Both the position numbers and the translations under genes were made by a program. Of a stretch of DNA of 64,000 bases, positions 58,743 through 64,000 are shown in pieces (the stretch's first letter is position 1; each line of letters opens with the position of its first letter). The stretch covers positions 75,644 to 139,643 of the forward strand of contig JAAOMT010000261.1 in assembly GCA_016748015.1 (NCBI GenBank), written 5' to 3'. The notes beneath the pieces were generated by a model. The model was not told the origin of the DNA. It saw only the letters and a list, made by a program, of their open reading frames with translations, and did no database searches. The stretch comes from Geosiphon pyriformis. Taxonomy: Eukaryota; Glomeromycota; Glomeromycetes; Archaeosporales; Geosiphonaceae.

Positions 58743-61700
58743 CTATGCATAATAAGATGGTGAAATCAACATGTCGGAGAGAAGCGACAACTGATCATCA
58801 GTGAATTCCTTCATATCCTCATGCCATGAATCTTGATGGGTTCGTCGGAAATCGGCAAATGTCTTTTTAACAGTAGTCTAAATAAATGAAACAGAAAATT
58901 TATTATTAATTGTTATTCATCTCACACACGATAAAAAGATTTTGTAGGCAACTAAATTACAGACCTGAATAGGTACAGGATCTGATATACAATCTGAAAG
59001 CAATACTAAAACCTCGGGAATCCACTTGGGGACTTCATATGGAAAAGCATCAATCAGGCATGAAAGCCCAAGCACAGCTGCATGGCGCTTTAAGACAGCT
59101 TCCGTGAACCCTAGCGGTAATGCAGCACGCGGAGCTTGGTCTGATCGCTGTCGTGATGGGATTTTTGTTTCCAGCAGTTTAGTGAATCGTTCCTGTATTA
59201 CCGTATTTTCAAAGTTAGAGGAATGTTGTTTTCCTTTGGTTTAAAAAATACAAAATACTAACTTTCAGAGCCTTGATAGCATCCCTTTGCGAGCATCGAA
59301 TTAAACCGGACAGAGTGACCGCAGCTAATTGTCGCACCTATCAGAAAAATGCGCTAAAAATCAATATTTGTGGCAAAATCAAGCGACGAAACAAGGAAGC
59401 AAACCTCAATTTGATTATCCAAGAGCATCCCAGATACTACATCCATAACTTTAATCATCTCTTCTTGACTCAGCATAAACAGATGTTTGAAGTAAAACAC
59501 CTGTAGTACCGGCAAGGCTTTAACCTTGATGTGCCAACTACCTGACTCGAGTAATATCCCTACAATTTTATTCACCATGCCCGGCACCAGTCTTGGCGGA
59601 TAAGTGAAGGAGGCGATCAAGCCCAACACGTGAGTTGCCACTGCTTGAAGATCTTGATCGTCATTAACGTCTTGCATCTGAAATATTTCAGAGAGCAGTG
59701 GGAGAATGAAAGGATAAGTCCCGGTTGCCTGCCAGCTGGATAGAGAATCGTATAACCAAGCAAGAACTAGCATTTAAGGCAAATTTGCGTGAGCTTGGCA
59801 AAATTTAAATAATTGACAATAGATCATCCTTACTCGTTTTGCCGGCATTCCCGTATTCTGAAGATCCAATAGCCGAAGGTGCCTTTTCGGCTCGCCAAGT
59901 TGCTAAAGATTTGGTAAGTTCCGTGAGAGTCGCTTGATACCTTTCTGGTAACTCTACTGGAATATTTCCTACGCCACCGGTTGAATTTCTGTTGCTTTCA
60001 AGCAACGCAGCCACACTCGGGGCGGAAGGATGCCATTGGATCTGAAATAGCATATTGATATTTGCGGCTAGAACATCACGTACTTGTTTATATGGATGGC
60101 GTAGATTCGAAAGATAAACGTCCAATAGAGAATGTGAATGCGGTATCATCTGCCATGAAAAACAACTTAACAAGGTGTTTACGAAAAGCAACTTTTTGGC
60201 TTCGCCAAACGAAGCATGGGATGTTGGATCGAGGGTTGATCTAAAAATCAATTCGATTAAGGGAAGTACTCTTCGAGGATCACGGCTTCGCTAAATTGAT
60301 TAAAATCTTTTTAGCTCAATACAATTAATTTAACAAAATGAGAAAGTTGACGACTTACGAAAGAATAGCTTAAAAATCTCTCCCAGTATGTTAGAGAATC
60401 TGGAGTGATAGCATTAAATGTTTTTTCCAATAACGGAATCAACCACTCCCACATTGCTCTTAAAGTATTTTGGCGCCAATGTTTGCTGCCTCTGACAATT
60501 CCCGCTAAAATCTCTGCTGCTGCTCGCTGCTCATGCTTCTCTTCTGGTTTTTCACATAGTCTGGCAACCTCAGGTTTGACGATTTCCAGAAATTGATCTT
60601 CATACATTTGGAATATACTCTTGAATAAATGCCCATTAGGAATTGAGAATTTATCCTCTCGATCACGCGAAGATTCTTGAGAAAGATAGGATGTCAAAGA
60701 GCCCCAGAATTGGGGGTCAGAAAAAGACTCGAGAAATTTGTTGTAGGCTGCCTCGGAAGCAGGATCTATGCGTGGCATGGCTTCAGTTCGAGGGATGTAT
60801 ACTTCATACTTGTCCGGCCAGGCAAACCATCCGAGGTTCATTTTATCTTGTAAATAACTGCAAACAGGATAAAAATTGTTTACCATAAAATTTAGATGTG
60901 ATGAAAGCTCAATAAACCCAATCCGAGTATAACAATAAGAATGCTAAAACCAACACATTATCTGAATTATTCTCGTCGATTGGTCTCAATCTTGATAATA
61001 TATATTCCTCTGTGAATTCCTGTGTTAAAGGTCTTGGTGTTTCAACGGTCCTCTTTAATGGGTTTTCTTCTTTAGTCATATAAATCAGCTCCGGATCTCC
61101 TGGTGTATAAGTTCTTTGTTTGATGTGCGCTAATATTCTTGTAGTTGTAGATATCGCGATACGCCTTAGTGCCGGGAGTTCGGAAACCAAACCCTTTGTG
61201 GCAAATTCGACTATTTCTGTGGTGGGGGCAGCCTCCACTCTTTCCAAGACATCGATGAAATTAGCTGCCATAGATGCAAAGCGCCAGTGTAGTGTGTTTG
61301 ATTTTACTAGGGATAAAAGAGTATCAACCTGAAAATTGAATAGGACGAATGTCAATATGGACGGGTTTCAATTTACCGAAATGTCTCAATGTTGAGCCAG
61401 TTTACAGGTCCCGACTCACCAGTCGATAATAACTGTCTTTCTCGAACTGTATTCGTTTCTCGATTTTACATTTGAGACTTTGATGTTCATCTTCGTCAGT
61501 TGATATCGATAGTTGAATTAGGGTGTTATTGATTGCAGCGGTCAATCCTTCACTAGTTATTAATTTGAACGCTGTATTGCTGTAGTTTGTGAGATAATCA
61601 TAAAACACTTTTCTTATTAATTCCTGCACAGATGGCTAGAAATGATAGATTAAGGGGACAAGAATTACCTCCGATAAATAAGCAAGAATAAAATTTGGCA

Positions 61701-64000
61701 ATGGAAAAGTACAAAGAATTCAGCACAAACGCTTCTTTATTTGACTCACCTTATCCTCATGCTGAGCCTCGCAAATGCGGGTTATATACGTAGGGACAAA
61801 TCGCCAATCTTTCAAGCAGGTGTCCATCAATGTTCGGCTATGAAGCAAATATAGGGCCCCTTTCATTCTTTCAGGATTTGGCTTCTCTGCTAATAAAGAG
61901 AGCGTGATAAAACTCATCGATTTAAACCTGCGATAAAAAATATTAGAAGAAAATTTACCTTGAACCTCCAAAGCTTTCAATAATATTGGAATGATAAGGG
62001 GCTTAGCCCCCAGAAAACATCTTACTGCACTTGCTAGATAACTTTGTGCTATTCTGAAAGAACAGCAAGATCATGAGGGTTTTTAAAAACAATTAGAAAC
62101 GTGGAAAGGCAAACGACAAATTCTCACTTTCTAATTTCCGAATAAGAGCTCAGCGATAGCTCAACCAAATCTTTCAATAAATCATCATGCAAACTAGTTC
62201 GCGCGCGAAAGAATGCATTTTGTTTAAGGCGACACAAATGCTGCTGATAAGCCCGTTTCACTATAAAATATATTATAATGAGCTAAAGGTTGATTGAAAG
62301 ACCGTAGGCGAAAAACGAGAAATTTTTCTACCAAGCAAATATCTAGGATATCTTTTATCCCCGCGTGAAGTTTTTAGCATTCCTTTAGCATATTGATACC
62401 CGCGTTTGCTTCCATCATATTTTCCTTTCTCGACCCCACGATCAGTTAAGTAGGTTTTAGCCATCTAAAAATCGAGCAAATGTTAATGAGTGGCTAAATG
62501 AGAATAGCTATTTTGTAGTTAAAATACCTTAAGAATAATCTTGATGCTTTCTATGTCGTCCTCTCGAGAAGCTTGAAAATAGACGAAAAGCTCATGGAGA
62601 AATTCCCCGATACGCTTACGCAACTGTCGAACAACTTCTCTACGTGGGTCGTTGGGATTAGTGAGACAATATCCAGCCAATAAAGCTGAATTTGCAATAA
62701 TATGGAACGGTTCATTTTCTTGATTGCTGGAGAACGATGAATATTTTAGTTATAAATATGAAAATTTAGAATGCACAACAATCTTAAGTTACCTATAATC
62801 TGAAATGGAAATATCACCATCATCTTCGACTAAAGTTGTCGTGCCATGTAAACAATTTCGAATAACACTAAGTTGGCGACAAAACTCTACAGATATTTCA
62901 CGATTGCTCAAAGATTTCCCATTCTTGTCGGTCCCTGTGGCTATAAGGTTTTGGCACGTTTCAATAGCTGGCTGTAAAAATAAATTCAATAACTCTAAAG
63001 CAAAATCGATTTCTGGATCAGTTGGAACGTGCCAATTGATCTTTAAATTGTCCTTATCGCCAGGCTCTACCCAGTATTTGTGATGATTTTTCTGATATTC
63101 TGTGATCAAAAAAAACTTAGTGTGATTTGAAATAAGCGGAATATTTGATCAAAAAATTATTTACCTTCCGAATTCCATCGTTCTGCGTCAACATTTCTGC
63201 ACTCTGTAGGATATATGTGCGTCAAAGAAATTAGGAGCATCCTCAAATACTTCCCGGCCCACATATAGCCCTTGCGTGAACGACAATTTTGGATCATTTC
63301 CTTTCCCAGCTCGATCAACTCTTTTTTATGCGCAAGAGCTTCAGCTCCAGTAAACATTACAACATGATATAAAATGCACTGATACCAATGAAGAGTTGTG
63401 TCGGATTGAATAAGGTGTGAAGAGGAAGTTGTGGGAGTCGATGAGGCACCGTGCTCAAGCTCATTCAAGATATTGGAATAACACATTGGGATAAACTTGG
63501 CCAGGCCTTTCTTGCGATTAGGACTAGTAAGAGTCGCGCATAAGAAACCTTGACGTTAAGTAAAACAATGATTAGGTTGAATATGTATTTAATAGAAAAC
63601 CTGATTTAGAAGAGTTTAAATTCAATTTACCCATAGGTTTTGTGGCATTTTGTAGTATTGTCGATGAAGCGAAATCTGATACCATTTTCAATGACATATT
63701 ATAGAGTTTATCGGATAATTGAAATCCAACAACTTCACATGCATGCTGGAAAAATTATTGATTAACTAGAGGCAAACAAAAGCTTATTAAACAATGAAAA
63801 CTTTACCAAAAGCACGGTAACTAGCCCAGTCTCCATATTGTGGACCTTGATTTTCTTGTTATTGTCTTGTTGAGGGAGATATTCAAACTGTTCAAGTCAG
63901 ACGAAGAAAGTCAACAAAAATATCTGGTATTTACTTGGAAATAACGAATTAAAATAAATAGAATATCAACAACAACAAAAAGGATACAATAGTGAAAACC
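58743..64000 (-). CDS. Proteasome activator BLM10/PA200, C-terminal ~1355 residues (partial, 17 exons in window)
   Basis: HEAT-repeat cap that opens the 20S proteasome gate, acting in nucleus and cytosol. Exons (minus): >64000-63935, 63887-63807, 63745-63631, 63548-63165, 63099-62793, 62726-62528, 62464-62332, 62260-62128, 62053-61750, 61635-61420, 61328 to about 60955, 60857-60359, 60290-59834, 59766-59405, 59337-59263, 59192-58965 and 58877-58743. Phases agree. Only the donor near 60955 is uncertain (no good GTRAGT). The protein ends SPSYYA, the hydrophobic-Tyr-X (HbYX) tail with which BLM10/PA200 docks into the alpha-ring pocket. Family blocks include [30 protein letters not shown] and [12 protein letters not shown]. 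Full family length is 1840-2140 residues, so roughly the first quarter to third lies beyond the right edge. Confidence 0.92.

Noticed and set aside
61928-61958. Apparent 31-nt intron (GTAAAT...GCAG) inside BLM10
   Set aside because: Removing 31 nt shifts the frame into a stop, while reading through keeps an open frame that joins both neighbouring exons. It is coding.
1-64000. tRNA genes, rRNA, CRISPR arrays or an organellar segment
   Set aside because: Reading both strands I found no cloverleaf with TTCRA loop, no rRNA core motif and no spaced repeat array. All genes are nuclear with spliceosomal introns.

Overview
This is a nuclear DNA window from a filamentous fungus. Short phase-consistent spliceosomal introns interrupt genes for a TATA-binding protein, a nuclear-basket coiled-coil protein, a BLM10/PA200 proteasome activator, a mitochondrial bL35 ribosomal protein, a FYVE/RhoGEF/PH protein and a CLASP-like TOG protein. 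AT-rich transposon deserts, and LINE and Ty3/gypsy proteins that I recognise from arbuscular mycorrhizal fungi, suggest Glomeromycotina, perhaps a Gigaspora-like lineage. That placement is inference from memory of those element families and was not searched.

Layout. 1-11.8 kb is a stack of decayed Ty3/gypsy elements, here called Gyp-A to Gyp-D. 12.0-14.3 kb is an ORF1-only relative of a LINE. 15.6-18.9 kb is a host gene island with the CLASP-like gene. 20.2-38.5 kb is one LINE split by a hAT-like element, which is itself split by a complete-length, 10-kb Ty3/gypsy element (Gyp-E) with 855-bp LTRs and a target-site duplication. 38.5-40.3 kb is a second ORF1-only element. 40.9-64 kb is a continuous gene-rich island: FYVE-RhoGEF (minus), TBP (plus), TPR/MLP (plus), bL35m (minus) and BLM10 (minus, running off the right edge).

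The most unusual content is in the mobile elements. Gyp-E carries a recognisable dUTPase domain and a cysteine-rich module between protease and reverse transcriptase. Related LTRs share their R/U5-like part but carry different palindromic tandem repeats in U3. Two elements keep only an ORF1-type Gag plus the LINE 3' end, like mammalian half-L1 elements. Nearly all visible damage is C:G to T:A, and it has removed catalytic residues from protease, endonuclease and both reverse transcriptases.

The host genes are ordinary housekeeping functions: transcription initiation, nuclear pore basket, proteasome activation, mitochondrial translation, Rho GTPase signalling at PI3P membranes and microtubule regulation. 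Their reading frames join cleanly at GT-AG introns (one BLM10 donor is uncertain) and lack the decay seen in the repeats. I found no tRNA, rRNA or CRISPR.
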